From contig JAJNNQ010000002.1 of assembly GCA_027886175.1 (NCBI GenBank), positions 872,001 to 936,000 on the forward strand: DNA of 64,000 nt, written 5' to 3'. How positions within the stretch are numbered: the stretch's first letter is position 1; every line of letters starts with the position of its first letter. Both the position numbers and the translations under genes were made by a program. This DNA is from Phylloscopus collybita. Taxonomy: Eukaryota; Chordata; Aves; Passeriformes; Phylloscopidae. This document shows positions 22,201 to 38,438 of the stretch, piece by piece. The notes under the pieces were generated by a model. That model did no database searches. It was given only the letters and a program-made list of their open reading frames with translations, and was not told where the DNA came from.

Positions 22201-24154
22201 CTGATTTGGGATTTGAGAATCAAGTCAAGCAACCCGCTCTCTTTGATACTGACTCTCTTTATTCAGTTATTTTAGGAGTGAGATGTTCTCCTGTCTGAGA
22301 AATAGACATGACCCCAAAGGAAACTTTCCCTCTTTTGTCCTTGTTTTGATCTTGTGAGTGAAACTCTTTTCTGTTTTCTGCCATTCCAAGCCCAGTGCTC
22401 TCAAGAGAACATTCCAGCATGTGGGAAATGTCCTGTCTGGGTAAGGTGTGCAGACAGCAGGGTGTTCAACCTCCTTGGGTTAAACAGAGGTGCTGGACAG
22501 GGAGATTTCCTTTCACCTGCTGTCTCACCTGTGCTTGGCTCGTCCTCCATCTGTCTTGGACACGCACAATGCTTTTGGACCCTTTCTAGTTGAGCCCTGC
22601 AAGCCTTTGCTGGCCAAATCCAACAGTTCCTATTTAGATGCCAGCACAGTTATGTATCTTTAACTTTGATTTCAGTGCTGCTACCCTCAGATAACCACGT
22701 TGTGATCCTTCAGCACACCTTTCCCATCCCAGGCTTGGCAGAAACGCTCCCAGTGTGAACTGGGGGGAAATGGTTGCTGTGGTCAGTGTTGATCTCCACA
22801 CAGTCAACACTCCTGGTTCTAATGGTTAAAATTATAAAGGAGTTAGGACTTAATATTAATGAGGAGCTCTGGGAAGAGATGTTGTTGCCATGGCCTTTTT
22901 TACAGTGCTGTTTGTGCAGGATAATGAATCACCTGGTGAACAAAGGGCCAGGCCTGCTTGTTGGCTGCTCTTACGTTTTACATGTAATCCATGCCTGCTG
23001 ATAATTGATATGCTCTAAAGGAACTCAAATCAAAATTACCTGAGCTAAATTTCAGTGTTAAAGCCCCAAAGTTAAAAGCTTTGAGTTGATAAATGTTCAT
23101 CTCTCAGGTTAGCAAATGTGGAAGGCCAGTAAACAGTTTCTAAAAATAGTTGAATGTAACTGTACTGGAATAGTGTATTGGGCCACCCTGGCTATATATA
23201 AAGAGGTGTTTCCAAATTTTGCTGTAACAGAACACTTTAATCTGTAAAGAAATTATTTCAAGTTCAAGAGAACACATCAGTACTGTTCCCTGCTGAGTGG
23301 GGGTGTGAAACACTGGGGCTGTAGATTAATCCTGAGTTTTAGCAGTGTTCTATTCTTGTTGGATCTCTTCTCACATTCTCCTTTAAATCACACTTCATAT
23401 TGTTAAGAACAAACTGTCGGGTTAGATTTGTACTTTAAATTATTTGCCAGTTGTTCTTGCGTGTTACACCAGTAACAGCTGTTGGAGTTGCATGGGTTTT
23501 TTTAAAAAATGCTTTCTCACCTCTTACTTGCACATTGGTTTGGTGATCTCTTGTGTGAATATTTGCTTATCCTGATAATTAAATTTAAAACATTCTAGAA
23601 TGCTATAAATGAGAAAGAATGATCCAGGCCATCTAGTGATAACTGGCTGAATTTCAAATCAGTATTTCTGGTAAATAACAAATTGATCCATTTTTATTCC
23701 CCTGTGTCTGGTAGAAGCAATATGTTAATACCAGGTTAGGAATTATGGATTTGGGGTTTTTCTAATTGCTTTAGACATGGAGTTAAAACTTAGGCCAATG
23801 TCAAGCAGATTTTCCTTTAAATGGAGATGGAGTTTTGGTGGTGAATCCATTTCCTTTGTAAATAAGCCCCTTTTACTTGCCAAGGTGCCCAAGCAAATGG
23901 AAAAGGTGCAGGAAGCTCCCAGGAAGCAGCTTTTTGGTAAACCTGCAGCTCTTGGGGGTTTTACCTGTGCTTTAATGTTTTGTCTGGTTGTGGCTGTGTA
24001 GCTCAGTGTGTTGTCATGTTTATCTCTCCTTGAAATGGGCTTTTAAAACAGGATGGGAACATCCCAGGGAGACAGCAAATGCCCTCTGTACCTCTATCCC
24101 AGCCTGCTGTGCAGGGGAGGGACAGAGGCTTGAACTTCTTTTGACTGATCTTAT

Positions 24155-24232
24155 CACAGAACCATAAAATCCTAGAATGGTTTGGGTTGGAAGGGACCTT
24201 AAAGCTCCTCTGGTTCCAACCCCCTGTCGTTT
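24155..24232 (-). mobile_element. CR1 LINE 3' fragment in ARF1 intron 1
   Basis: CACAGAACCATAAAATCCTA, GAATGGTTTGGGTTGGAAGG and GACCTTAAAGCTCC mark a reverse CR1 end. Confidence 0.85.
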
Positions 24233-24829
24233 TCATGGCTGCTGGGATTTTCAGATTGCCAAAATGACAGGCCCAGCAAGCTTGATTTTAACACTTGCAA
24301 AGTTTGGAGCCTTCTTTTGAGTCTTATGTGCTGGTCCATAGAAGTGAAATAAATGTATTTCCATACTGCAGTGTAGTTTGACCAAATAGTGCATGTGGCA
24401 TCCTCTGCCTTGGCCTCTCATTTTATCTCTGGTATGTTTAAAGAAATGGTGTAAACCTGAATGAAACACAATTCCTGTCTCAGGGAAGTTTAATCTCTCT
24501 GTGGTCAAAAAGAACTTTTCCAGAGGTGTAAAACTGAGGTTCTGCGGGAATTTCAAAGTGTATTATGTTCTCTTTGATGGCCTGCACACCCTTCTGGTCA
24601 TACATCCATGGGGTTCTCAACCAGGCTCACCCAAGGAGTTTGGAGGTCAAGCAGCAGCAGATTGGACTTCTCATGATAAGCAGCCCGAATGAAATGACTT
24701 TCAAATGCACTAATGTAGGTTTGAATATAAAATGCTGCAGGATGATTAAGTGTTTAATGCTCTTTGGCCTTGAGATATTCCTCAGAGCTCTTATTTTAAC
24801 CACCTGCAATTAATAAAAACAGATTCTAC

Positions 24830-25060
24830 TTCTTCCTCATGGGCCGTATCACTTTAACAACCACCAGGCTGCTGCTCTTGCAGACACTCATTCATTTTTA
24901 ACTCCTCACTCCGAGCCTTTCTGCAAAAGGCTGCCTGTTCTCCTAATGGCTTATCTGAATGTATCACTTACTAGAAAACAGGCAGCTGAAAATACTTTTG
25001 TTTCATGAAACGAAACTGCAGCTTCCCCCCTGAACGTCAGCGCTGCTGTTTACCAATGGC
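24830..25060. promoter_or_regulatory. Candidate conserved noncoding element in ARF1 intron 1
   Basis: Unique block with CTAATGGCTTATCTGAATG, TTTGTTTCATGAAACGAAAC and CATTCATTTTTAACTCC. Distinct from the surrounding intron in texture. Enhancer function is inference. Confidence 0.3.
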
Positions 25061-28000
25061 ACATTGCACCTTAGCCCAACCTGCCTGACGGGTTTTTAGT
25101 GCTGCTCAGGTGGAGTGCAGTGTGTTAAAGTGCTGTAGGGCTTCCATGGGCAGGGACAGACAGACAGACACTGCAGTGCTGGGGTGATCTGGGTCTGGTC
25201 AGGGATGCTGAGTTACCGTTTCCAGAAGCTGGAGTTGTGCTGAGGGAAAATACCCACCGAGCTCTGTGAAAAGAGTTTGTGCTGTTTATTCAAATCGTTC
25301 CCTTTCATACTCAAATCTTCCCGCTTACCCTGATGGATCTCTCTTTTGAAGATGTGCTCAAGCACTACAAGCAGCTCACAAGTAGTAGTCTTTTATGTTT
25401 TCAGGAATTTCATCCACCTTGTGCTCCTAAAACGATTGGTGTAGCAATTACTGACAACATTTGGTTGGGAGGAAGGAGGAAGTTAAACTTCAGTGAGGAG
25501 TACAAGTCAGATATTGGTGAGTCAGGATATACATTGCAAGGGGTGATGACCCCTGAAAAATAGCAGGGTTTTTTGCTTAGCTTTATGAGGAAATTGAAAA
25601 CTTTTCAAACTGTGCACGTTCTCATGGTGCAAGTAATGGGCTGGGCTGGGAATTAAAGCTCAGTCCTGGAGTGCAGAGGGAGCAGTCTCGTGATCCCTCA
25701 GCTGAGCTGGATTAACGGAGGCAGCCAAGGCTGGGAAGCAGCTCGGGCCCATCCAGGCAGCTCCTGTGGCAGTGCAGGGAGAGGAGTGTGGAGTACAAAC
25801 CATGGAGTGTGAGTTCCTTCCCTGTGGGAAGAGAGGAATGTGAGTAACTTCTGGTCTGGGGATGGTCCCACCCATGGGGGAGACAGGGACCCTGCCCCAG
25901 TCCCATCCAACAAAACCCTGGTGGGAACTAAAACAGTTTGTGGGAGTCTGCAGCTGGATCCTGGGATCCTGGTTTTGCTGCCTTTTTTTTTTTTTTTTCT
26001 TCCTTTCTTTTTTTTCTTTCTTTCTTTTAGACAGCAAGGATTCATCTACTTTTTACTTTTTAGTCAACTTGTAAACACGCTTTTTTTTGCAGGAGTGGGC
26101 TGTAAACTATACCGTGCTGCCTATAAAAATAAATGTGACTTTTCGTAATGCCACCTACCCTGAAGTACCAAATAAAGTTACAGAATCGGTTTGGGTAGGA
26201 GAGATATGGAAGAGAACAAGAGGGAAATGGAAGCCAAGTGCTGAAAGGGATCTTAACCTCTTATTCTTCACAAAAAGTAAAAATAGGGAGCATGGGTGCT
26301 ATAAAAGCAGCTTCAATGGCGAGGGGCAGGCTTGACCTGGAAATAGCTGCCAGGAAAACAAGGATCTAACGGGATTCACTGCTGTTAGTGCCAAGTGCAA
26401 GCAACTTGTTCAGCAGCCTGCACCTTCTCCGATGTGTGGAAAGATGTCGTGGATGTAAATGACAGGATTTTGCTCTTTTACCTAATGACTGTGATCAGTC
26501 CAAGCATTTGATAACCTATTATGCTCTTAAACCAAAGAAAGGCATTCTTTGTGCTGGCTTCTAAGGTTCTCTTGCTGCAAAAGTTCTTGCAGTCCCTTTC
26601 TGTGAGCTCTGGTAAAAGGTCACAGTTCAGCCCTGACTGCTGCTTTCCAGATGAAGCAGGAGATAGAGGTGGCATGAGCAGCCAGACAAAGGAAAGCTTT
26701 ACAGCCTCCCTGCCCTCCAGCCCGGTGAGAGCTGTGCTGTGATGGGAGATTTCCTGCTGTGGAGAAATGGGCACTGCAGCAAAACTGTTTTCTCTGCTTC
26801 CTAATTAACCTTCCTGTTTATACAGCCTTCATATATTCCAGTGGGAGGGGAATGTCCGTGGTCATGCTGCAGAAACACAAAAGGAAATGGTGGAATAATA
26901 GAACTTTTAAACCTCCCCTTTGGTTTTAATCCTCGGGCTGCCCAGTCTGGCTTGTTGGGGAGTTCAGTTTTAAAGCTCCAGCCATATAAAAGAAATGAAT
27001 CTTTGACTGGAGTTGCTTCAGCAAGTTGGTGTGTGGGGATTGACATCCTGCAGGAGCTCTGGAGTGGACTCTGAACTTCCCTGTGGAGCTGCTGGTGCTT
27101 AGACACGTGACTTGGTTTATGTCACAGAGTTTAACTTTCGGGTTAAAAATTGTATCCAGCAAAGCTTCCTGAAGAGGACAAAACTGCTCAGCCCTTCCCC
27201 AGTGCAGAGTGGGGAAGCCAGGCTCCAGACATGACTAGGACATCCCTAAACAGAGTGGGAAAAGGCTTTGGTGTCGTGTGCTTTTCAATCTAAATCTTGC
27301 TTTATTGTTCTTAAATAGATATTCTGTGAAGTCTCTTTCTAGGGAGAGTTTTGCTTCAAGTACAGCTTCATGGTGAAATACAGAATATTTCCAGATCTGA
27401 TTCAAACTTCAGGTTATGCTTTAAATTTGATTTGGTTTACAGGAAACTCAGGCTTTGAATCTATTGGTTGTTTGTGCATCTCGTCTGAAACTTGACTTTT
27501 CAGTTGAGCTCTGTCTCTTCTTAAACTGACATCTGAGAGCTTCTAGAGGCTGCAGCAGGGAGGGTGTGAATTGTCCCTATCACCCTGTAAGGTGTCTGTG
27601 AAGCTTCCAGGCTGCTTTCTCATGCCTTGTATGAGCACAGCCAGAGTTCTCACGGGGGTTTCAATCCTGCTGTAAACTGTGCAGGAGTGAGTTTGGAAAG
27701 GGGGGGGAATTTGTGATGGGATGGGTCAGGTCCCAAGGGCACTGGGACGTGTCTGAGGCCGGAGTGCAAAAGCAGCTTCTGCAGTTCCTAAACAGGAAGC
27801 TCCTGCTGACATTAAGTTAATCACTTTAATCACCCAGGCAGGAGTGTTGGCTGTGAAGGAAGTGCTCGTCTCTGAACCTGCTCTTTTAATGTGGCTGTTA
27901 ATTCTCCGTAGTTGAGTTTGATTAAATGTGGATTTGTTTCCTACAGAAGGTCTCCCTCCACTGTTAATGAAAGTAACTGCTCTGTGTTTATGTGCTGTTC

Positions 28001-28523
28001 ACAGACCATTTCCTCGGGGATGGAGAGGAAGGAAACTGTTCTGAGTAGGAGAAAATCCAAGCTGTATTCAGAGTTTTCCTTCCCAAAAGAAGGACCAGCT
28101 ACTGCTGTGCTAAGCAAAAACTTGTTATCTGCAGGTCAATTGGGAGAAGTTTGTTTAATGAGTGAAGCTTTTCTCAGATAAATTATCCCGTAACAATGGG
28201 GAGCAAAGTACCTGAAGTGGTCAGCTGCATGAATTTTACAAGCAAAAGTTTGAGAACAGCAATTAATGTTAAAGTCTCTGAAAGGGATTTCAATCACTTA
28301 AAGCTAAGTCATTTCATGAGCACCGAGTTTTGGCACATCTGTTCATCTTTGTGTTTCTTCACTGGGGGGAAGATGGGCTGGTTGGGATGTCTATTATAAA
28401 GGATTCACATTATGTCTTAATTTGGGTTTTTTATGGTTTTTATGTCGTGGTCAGAACACAGCTGTCGGTAACTCACGAGTGATACTCTGATCTTTTTTTC
28501 CTTCAGACTTCACTGGCCAGTGA

Positions 28524-31220
<2,697 letters not shown>

Positions 31221-32695
31221 AACCATAAACCTTCCTCTTCCCTCTTTTTCCACCCCTCCCTCTTATTTCCTCTCCTATTCGCCCTTCGCTTTACTCTAAT
31301 GTGGCAAACTGTGCTACTTTGTGGTATTGAGTGCCGGAAGCTGTTTTCATTTCTTTTTGTCACAGTATATATTGCATCATGCTGTAAATGTGGCAAATAC
31401 AAGCCTGAAAACAGTTAGGTTTCTTATTTAATGTAAATAGTTTTTGTTTCCAATGAGGCAGTTTCTGGTACTCCTATGCAATATTACTCAGCTTTTTTTA
31501 TTGTAAAGAATCAAGTCACTGTTTAGTACCTGGAAGGGACTTAAGTGGGTTAATAACGTAAGGGTTGCCAGTGGTCCTTGTGCAGTAGAGCTGGATTCGA
31601 TCTCGGTTGGGTTGTGAGATCTGTGAGATCCATTTTGGTGGTTGGTTTTTAACCTGAATTCTGTATTTTTTTAAATAGACAAGGAAAAGTAAAAACACTT
31701 AAAACACAACAAACGTTTGACATCGCTTCTGCTGCTCCAGCTCAAACGTGGTGACTCTTGATTCTTTTGAAAGGGTGAAGCAATGACTGACACCCAATTA
31801 GCTTCATCTGCTTAACGAACAGATCATAAGTAGTAGATCTCTGGCTCTTTCTGTAGCTCGTAGTCTGTGCTCATCTTCGTTCACAACCGTTACAAGATTT
31901 GCCGGGCCTGGTTTAGATGAGCTTTGCAGACTCATGCTAAACATCTGACTTTTGGTTCAGGTGAGATTCCTCGTTTCCATTGAACTTGAATCATTTCCAG
32001 AAGTCGACATTTTTAGCCTGTCATCTTTGTCAAAAAAGTGTTTTGTACTTTTCTTGTGCTTAAACCACTCCAGAAGGCAAAACCTTTCCACAGGAAGCAC
32101 AGCCTGTCCTAGTCCTAAGCTCTATAGGCAGAAAGTACTGTACTTAACGTAAGAATTGCCATGAAAAACACCAAACATCTATGTATAGTGTCTAGGGGAA
32201 AAAAAAAAAAAAAAAAAGAACAACAAAAACAACAAAAAAAAAGCATGAGAGTTTGGAGAGTCATTCCACTCTACAAGTATTCAATCCCATTTTGGAACAA
32301 TCCCATATCTGTATATGTGTGAAAACCCTTGGCATCCCTCATACTGCAAGGTTCAGATTTGCCATCAGAAAAATAAAAAAAAGACCTCTTTACTTTTCTT
32401 TTGTATTTTGATAAACACTGAAGAAGCTGGAGCTGTTAAACTTTAACTCGAGGAACTATCAGAACTGGTTTATTTAGTGTTGTGGAAACCTTTATTGCTT
32501 TCAATACACAACTAGTAATCAACTGTTTTGTATACTTGTTTTCAGTTTTCATTTCGACAAACAAGCACTGTAATTAAAGCTGTTAGAATAAAATCTCTTA
32601 ACTATTTCATGTTTTTTATGCCTTGCTGTTCATTTGATCATCTTGGCAGAATCATAATTAAATACTTGTTGAATAAAAAGTTTCATGAAACTTGC
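31221..32695 (+). other. ARF1: ARF1 3'UTR with polyadenylation signals
   Basis: Sequence after the ARF1 stop is AT-rich with no coding signal. AATAAA hexamers occur at 32371, 32587 and 32672. The last is followed by a GT-rich stretch near 32700, so the longest 3'UTR is about 1.47 kb. It contains an A-rich run at 32201-32242. The choice among the three signals cannot be made from sequence alone. Confidence 0.7.
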
Positions 32696-34734
32696 ACTGG
32701 TATCGTGTTGGTTTGTATCATCTTTGTGCAGGGGATCCACATCCAAGCAGCGTTTTTGCCACGATTTGCACGAAAATTTGAGGATCTCTTCTGTATTTTC
32801 CAAGAAATCTATCATTCCTGGTTGGAACCCTGCAGGTGAAATGGGGGGTGGTGCTTGTTGGGTTCTGCTGGAGTCGCTTTGTTGCTGCTGGGGCAGCAAC
32901 ACAGCTTGAGCTTCTTGAGTAGCCCCATCACTTCCCCCAACAGGTTCTTCCTCCTGCTGATCCCAGTTAATTACAGGATCTGTGAATTAGCAGTTTTGTG
33001 GGGGAAAAATAAATAGGAATTCTGCCTTCCTAAGTGCTTTGTTCTGCATTTTTCCCTTCTGCAGTCCCCTCTGGATCCAGGACAGAGCTCCTCTTCTGGA
33101 TGATCCTCCTCCCCTTCTCTGTCAGCTGCAGCTTCTCCCCAGTACTCATGCTCCTGGCTGTTCTCCTGGCTGGAGCTGCAGCTCATTCCCCATTACAGGA
33201 GGCTGGAAAGCTATAGGATGAAAGGTCTGTCCTGCAGGTTAGAGAGCAAATTCCCTCTGGGGAAACCTGGGACTCCATTTGGGTAACAGGGACTGCGGCT
33301 GGAGCTGCAGCAAAGGGTAAAATGGGATCACAAACCTCCTGCCAGTCAAAAATCCACCTTGGAGTTTCAAGCTCTGAATCAGGATATTTGCATCCCTAAT
33401 AGGGCAGGACAGCTCTTTATTCCTGTTCTGGGAGGGAATTGAAGGGCCAGCTGGGTTAGGATGCTGTTCCTCTGCATACAGAATTTGCTGTGGAAAACAG
33501 GGAGTGTGGTGATGTTATCAGAGCTGTGCTCTGCCCTCTGCTCTGGGCAGCACAGGCTTTGCTCTGTTGCAGGCTCTCAGCCTGGAATTTTGGCCACCCA
33601 GCAGCTGGACAGAAGGTGGCTCAAGGCTGGGACAAAGGATCCTGCCCAGTCCCCCAGGAAGGTTGCAGCAGCTGGACAGGGAGGTTTTGGGGTGAGGACG
33701 ATGGGGCCAGGCTCCTTTACCCCCCTCAGTTTTGGTTTCCCATGTTTCTCAAACTGATTTCCTCAGATCTTGGTTTTGAGAGTGAAAGAGGAAGGGGGGG
33801 AGAGCAGGAGAAAGCCTGGGAGAGCTGAACTGAGCTGGGCCAGCAGTGCCCAGCCCCCCAGCCACGGTGCTGGGCAGATCAGCACCCTCTCCCTCTGCTG
33901 AGGAGCTGTGGGTGCAGATCATCCTGGCAGAGCCCGGCCCCACCACAGCATCCATCCCAAAGCTTGGGAGGTGAAGATGGGAAGTGGGAGCCCATGGAGG
34001 GAGCAGGACACTGGGATAGGTGGTTATTTTTTCTCTTCTTGCTGTGCTGTTTCCACTCTCCCATTTCAACCTATTGCCCAGTTCCCATGAGGCACAGTCC
34101 TGCTCTGGGATGTTCCCAGCAAGCTCCAGCCACAGTTTGGATCCCAAAATCCCGTGGCAGGGAGTGCACGGGCTCAGGGCCCCCCAGCTGTGCCCTGGGG
34201 ATCCCTGGATGGATCTGGAGCTGCAGCTGCTCAGAGCACGAGGCCCAGCCCTGGTGCCAAGAGGCTGTCAGCCCCAAAAATCCTGCTGGGGTGGGGATCA
34301 CCGAAGGCTGTGCCAGCTCCGCAGCATCTCCCAGTGCTCGGGCCGAGCACCTTGGGACAGAAGGGCTTTGTCAGCTCCTGAGCACGGCCCCACTGGGCTT
34401 TTGTCCACCAAGACTCACAAACCCTCCCTGTCTGCAGTTGCATCATTAATTACACAAATGAGGCCCTTGTGCTTGGCACGGCCACGCCGCAGCCGGCGAT
34501 GCTCCGGGGCTGCTCGGGATGCCCCCTCTCCATTGGGATCAATATTTCTATTTATTGGTGTAAAATTCCCCTCTTTTAGTACGCCAAGAACACAAAATAG
34601 TCATGTGCTGAGGGTTTAAATGCTGGAGGGGAATGGAGTTTGCTGCTCCCTGGGGTGGGTGTATGTGGCCAGGGCAAAAGCCTGTGGAAGATACCTGGTC
34701 CCATCCACTTCCTCTCCAAAAGCTGAGGAATTAT

Positions 34735-34850
34735 TTAGGTGTCCAAGGCCAGGCTGGACAGAACTTGAGCAACCTGGACCAGGGAAAGGTGTCCCTGCCC
34801 ATGGACAGGGGGATTGGAACTAGATGAGCTTTAAGCCCCCATCCATGCAG
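34735..34850 (+). mobile_element. CR1 LINE 3' fragment
   Basis: GTGTCCAAGGCCAGGCTGGA, GGTGTCCCTGCCCATGGAC and GGAACTAGATGAGCTTTAAG mark a forward CR1 end. Confidence 0.8.
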
Positions 34851-34939
34851 CTGATGAACTTAGGGATTTTTTAAAGAAAGAAACTCTTCAGCTACTGCAC
34901 TGGCAAGAACTCAAAGGCAGGGAAAGAAGACAAAACCCC

Positions 34940-34966
34940 ATAATAATAACAATAATAATAATAATC
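34940..34966. repeat. (ATA)n microsatellite
   Basis: ATAATAACAATAATAATAAT and following units. Confidence 0.9.
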
Positions 34967-35313
34967 ATCTCTTCCAAAGTCTCTGTACATAAACACGAGG
35001 TATCCACAGCATTTTCAGCACCACAGCCAGAACCACCCCAGCACCAGCCCCCACCCACAGCATCCTCCGTGCTCAATCCTGCTTGGATGGATTTTAGGGA
35101 GTGAGGAGAAGGGTGCCCAGGCCCTGCTGGCCCCACAGCCGCGGGCGCTGCCCCTGGGCGGGCAGGGAAGGGGCTGCCGGCACCACAACCTTAATGCCCT
35201 TTGCCAGACTCCGCCCCGGCAGAGCCCGCGGGGCTGCGGCGTTTTTTCATTTCATCACCTTAAAAAAATATAAATCTCTGGAAGATCTCCCTGAAACAAC
35301 TCCAAGCTCCCTC

Positions 35314-37447
35314 TCAGTCCTCCGAGTCGGTGTCGTGGCGCTGCCGGACCCCACGGGCCGGCGGGGAGCGGGACCTGCTCCTTTTCCTGCCCTTCCGCCG
35401 CGGGGACGGGTGGCGGCCCCGGCCGTCCCTGCTGCGGCTGCGGCGGCGGGCGGGGCTCCGGCCGGAATCGCCGCCGCTGCTGCCCGGGGATTCCGTGTCC
35501 TGCCGCCGCCGGCTGCCGTGCCGCGACGCCTCCGAGTGCTGCTGCGTTTTCCTGCGGTGGTGCCTGCGGGGACAGGGGGGGAGGTGACAGCAGGGATAGT
35601 GGGAATGCCAAGGAGGTGATTCTGGGGGTGTAAAAGGGATTTTGGAAAGCCAGGAGATGCCAACGGGGTATCCCGATGCCAGCCATGACCACGCGGTCAT
35701 GAATCTCTCTCCCTCCTGAATCCTTCCTCCCGTTTTCCACTGATGATGCCCCATCCCAACCCAGCTACCTCTTATCCCGATCTGGGGAAGAATCAGAGGA
35801 TGATGGGGCTGCATCCTTCTTGGAATGCTTGTCCTTCTCCTTCTTCTTCTCCTTCTTATGTTTCTTCTTTTTCTCCTTCTTTTTCTCCTTCTTTTTCTCC
35901 TTTTTGGATTTTTTGCTGCTCTCAGGTCTGCAGGGAAGAGGTCAAGCAATGAGAAACCCTGCACTGTGCATCCCCCTCTGGCTCCAAAAACTCATCCCCA
36001 TCCTTTTTTCCAGGCACATCCCACCACATCCCTCCTTTGCCAAAGAGAAGCCCACAGAAGCTTTTGGGGATGATTCAGAGAGATGCAAAACAAGCCCAGT
36101 GCCAAACAGAGCCATGGAAACATTTTGTAAAACGTTTCCCACAAAAACCAGGGCATTTCTGGTGATTTCTCACCAAAGAGGGAAAAATCCTCACCGTTTC
36201 TCCTCCACCTTCTCTTCCTTTTCCTGCTTCTTCTTGGAGCCAGATGTCTCTGGGCTGCTGGAGACTTTCTGGTGCTAGAGTTGGAGAGGAGGAAAAATAC
36301 AGAGTGAACCCATTAGCTTGTAATTACAAGACAAAGGAGTTTTCTCCCTTTAAAAATTAAACTTGGGGGGAAAAAAATTAAATTACATTTGGGGAAGAAT
36401 TAGAATACCCTAAAGAGCTGCTTCCAAATTAAAGCCCCACAAATGAACTCTGTGCCAACAGGACACAGGACACTCCTGCAGGTAGGTCTCTGTGCTACAA
36501 TACCCAGATGGGCTTTTAAATAAAATATTCCAAGTGTGGGGCACTGCTTTTTTTTGCCTTTCCCCATCTATTTTTGAACCTTCCAAGGCCAATGTGACCG
36601 GCACCGTACCGTGAAGACCGAGAGCCCCATCTTGGCTGCCTCTTTGTCTTCCTTGGAGAGCATCACCCTGCCAGCACTGCCACTGCAGAGAGACCACATG
36701 GAAAAGCATAAAAACCACTAAAATCAAACAAATGGTTCACAAATTGGTATGGGATCCTCCCCTCTCCTCACCTGGAGCTGCCCAAACCCACCACCCGATC
36801 CACGTCCTTCTCGTCCCGCTCGGCGCCGTCCCTCTTGCACACCTCAGCCAGGTCCTGTGGGGGAGAGGGGACAGTGTCCTGTGTGTGTCCCCAAAATCAG
36901 AGCCACGGGGACACTGGGGGGGACATGTGGTGCCCCTGTTACCTCTTTGCTGAGGCCCGTGGGCTGCCTCTTCAAGTTCTTGTAGCCCCTGTAAAAAACA
37001 AGAGCAGGCGATACGTGTGCGGACACATACACCCATCCTGTTTTGTGGGTTTTTGTGGGGTTTTTGTGGGGTTTTTGTGGGGTGTGGACTCACAGCGCTG
37101 CCATCATGGCCTCCTGCTCGGCCAGGCGGACAGCAGCCAGCTCTTCCTCCCGGGATAACGGGGGGGCCGTGTCCTTCTTGCCCTTGGCATACCAGGTCAG
37201 GTCCTTGCCCTTCTGCCACCGCCCCACCGGCGCCATCAGGGAGTTCCCTGTGGGGAACAATGAACCCTTCCCCTCAACATCACCGCACCCCAAAACGGTG
37301 GCAGAGGGGACAGGGAGGGTGGGACAGGGGATTTGAGCAGGATCAGCCCTTACCCAGGTAATTCTCCCGCTGTTTGTCCGTCTTGACATCCTCCCAGCTG
37401 AACTGGTCCTGGCCCCCCCGGACCCCGCCCCGGGAGGAGCCGAACAT
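35314..37447 (-). CDS. MMTAG2: Multiple myeloma tumor-associated protein 2 homolog (eight coding exons)
   Basis: Nuclear protein of poorly known function, called C1orf35 in humans. Exons in transcript order are 37354-37447, 37094-37247, 36943-36988, 36772-36854, 36610-36682, 36195-36274, 35769-35927 and 35314-35563. All introns are GT-AG and the join is 939 nt, 312 residues; the human protein is about 263, and the difference lies in the tail. The N terminus [16 protein letters not shown] and the block [13 protein letters not shown] match the family closely, as does [15 protein letters not shown] near residue 140-150. Residues about 177-229 are a Lys/Glu run rich in KEKKK. Residues 230-312 are Arg/Ser/His rich and resemble an SR-type tail ending in DTDSED. 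The C-terminal half is probably disordered. The gene is convergent with ARF1 and in tandem behind MRPL55. Confidence 0.95.
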
Positions 37448-38438
37448 GGCACCGAGCCCCGCAGCAGATTCGGGGGGATTCTGGTGACTGCAGAGAGATC
37501 AGCCCCGGGGTTACCCACTTCAGATCCTCCACGCAACTCTGGAGGGGCTCCTGAAGGTGCAGAGAAGCAAATTTGGCCCCCCAGGGGTCAGTGGAGTAAC
37601 CAAAAGCCTTTGTGGGGCTGTTACAGGCTGGAAGGGGAGTTTATAACCCAGAGGTGGGAGGGGGTGCACGGCTTGGGGAGGGTCCCAGCCTGGGGGGAGG
37701 TTGCTGGGCGAGGAGGGGGGCTTAAGGCAACCTCGAGGGGATTTGTGGCCTTGGGGAGTTCAGAGTCTGGGGAGGTTCAGAGCCTCAGGCAGGGTTTAGG
37801 GCCAGCAGTGGGGCAGTCATAGGCTGGGGGTTTCAGGGTCTGGGAAGGGGTTTCAGAGCGAGGGGGACTCACAGCCTGTGCGGGGAGAGTTCGGGACTAG
37901 AAGTGGCAAGGTTGTGGTCTGGGAGGAGGTTGCAGGGTTGATGGAGGGGTTTAATGCCCGCATGGGGGTTTTGGGTTTCAAGGGGGAGAGTTCATGGCCT
38001 GGGGGGGTTTCAGGGTCTAGGAGGGGGTTCACAGCCTGGATGGGATGGGAGCTGGAAGAGGGGTCATGGCCTGGGGGCAGAGGGCATTACACGGCCTTGG
38101 AGGGGAGGCTGTACAGCCCGAGAAGAGGCTGCACGGCCAGGGGTGGGACATTACCTGAGAGAGTTTCAGGGTCTGGGAAGGGGGTCAGGGCCGGGGGAAG
38201 CCGCAGGACCTGGACGCTGCAGGGCCTGAGGCGGGAGTCTGCCCTTCCCCGAGGCGTGTGACAGCAGCTCGGGGTAGTTCCCCGCACCCCGGGGCCCTCC
38301 GGGTTGGGGAGTACGAGGACGCGGAGGGCCCGACCCGCGCGGTCATACCCGGAGCCCCTAAATCCCCAAATCCCAAACCCGCCCCCCAAATCCCCAAATC
38401 CCCAAATCCCCAACCCGCCCCCGCTCCCCTCACGCACC
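37448..38438 (-). other. MMTAG2: MMTAG2 5'UTR intron with degenerate G-rich repeats
   Basis: An acceptor CTGCAG precedes 40 nt of leader (37448-37487) before the MMTAG2 ATG, so the leader is spliced. The best matching donor upstream is GGAG|GTGCGT at 38438/38437 in a CpG island. The intron between them is a loose tandem array on the plus strand, with units of about 30 bp built from GGCCTGGGG, TTTCAGGGTCTGGG and similar phrases. No conserved coding sequence is seen in it. Confidence 0.5.
38363..38412. repeat. Tandem CCCCAAAT/CCCAAAC repeats
   Basis: About six units of CCCCAAAT just inside the first MMTAG2 intron near its donor; the minus strand is G-rich (ATTTGGGG), which can form G-quadruplexes. 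Confidence 0.85.

Larger units (their letters stand above)
19148..28506 (+). other. ARF1: ARF1 intron 1
   Basis: Mostly unique sequence of moderate AT content, with one small reverse CR1 fragment (about 24155-24232) and a T-rich tract at 25981-26030. It ends at a pyrimidine-rich acceptor ...CTTCAG at 28506. The repeat content is much lower than in the left flank of the window. A block at 24830-25060 looks like a constrained noncoding element. I see no open frame in it that resembles a known protein. Confidence 0.6.
32696..35313. other. ARF1-MMTAG2 convergent intergenic region
   Basis: Mostly unique. Holds one forward CR1 (34735-34850), an (ATA)n microsatellite (34940-34966) and an AT-rich block at 34440-34570. 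No clear poly(A) signal for MMTAG2 lies close to its stop; a minus-strand AATAAA at about 34552 is the nearest I found. Confidence 0.4.
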
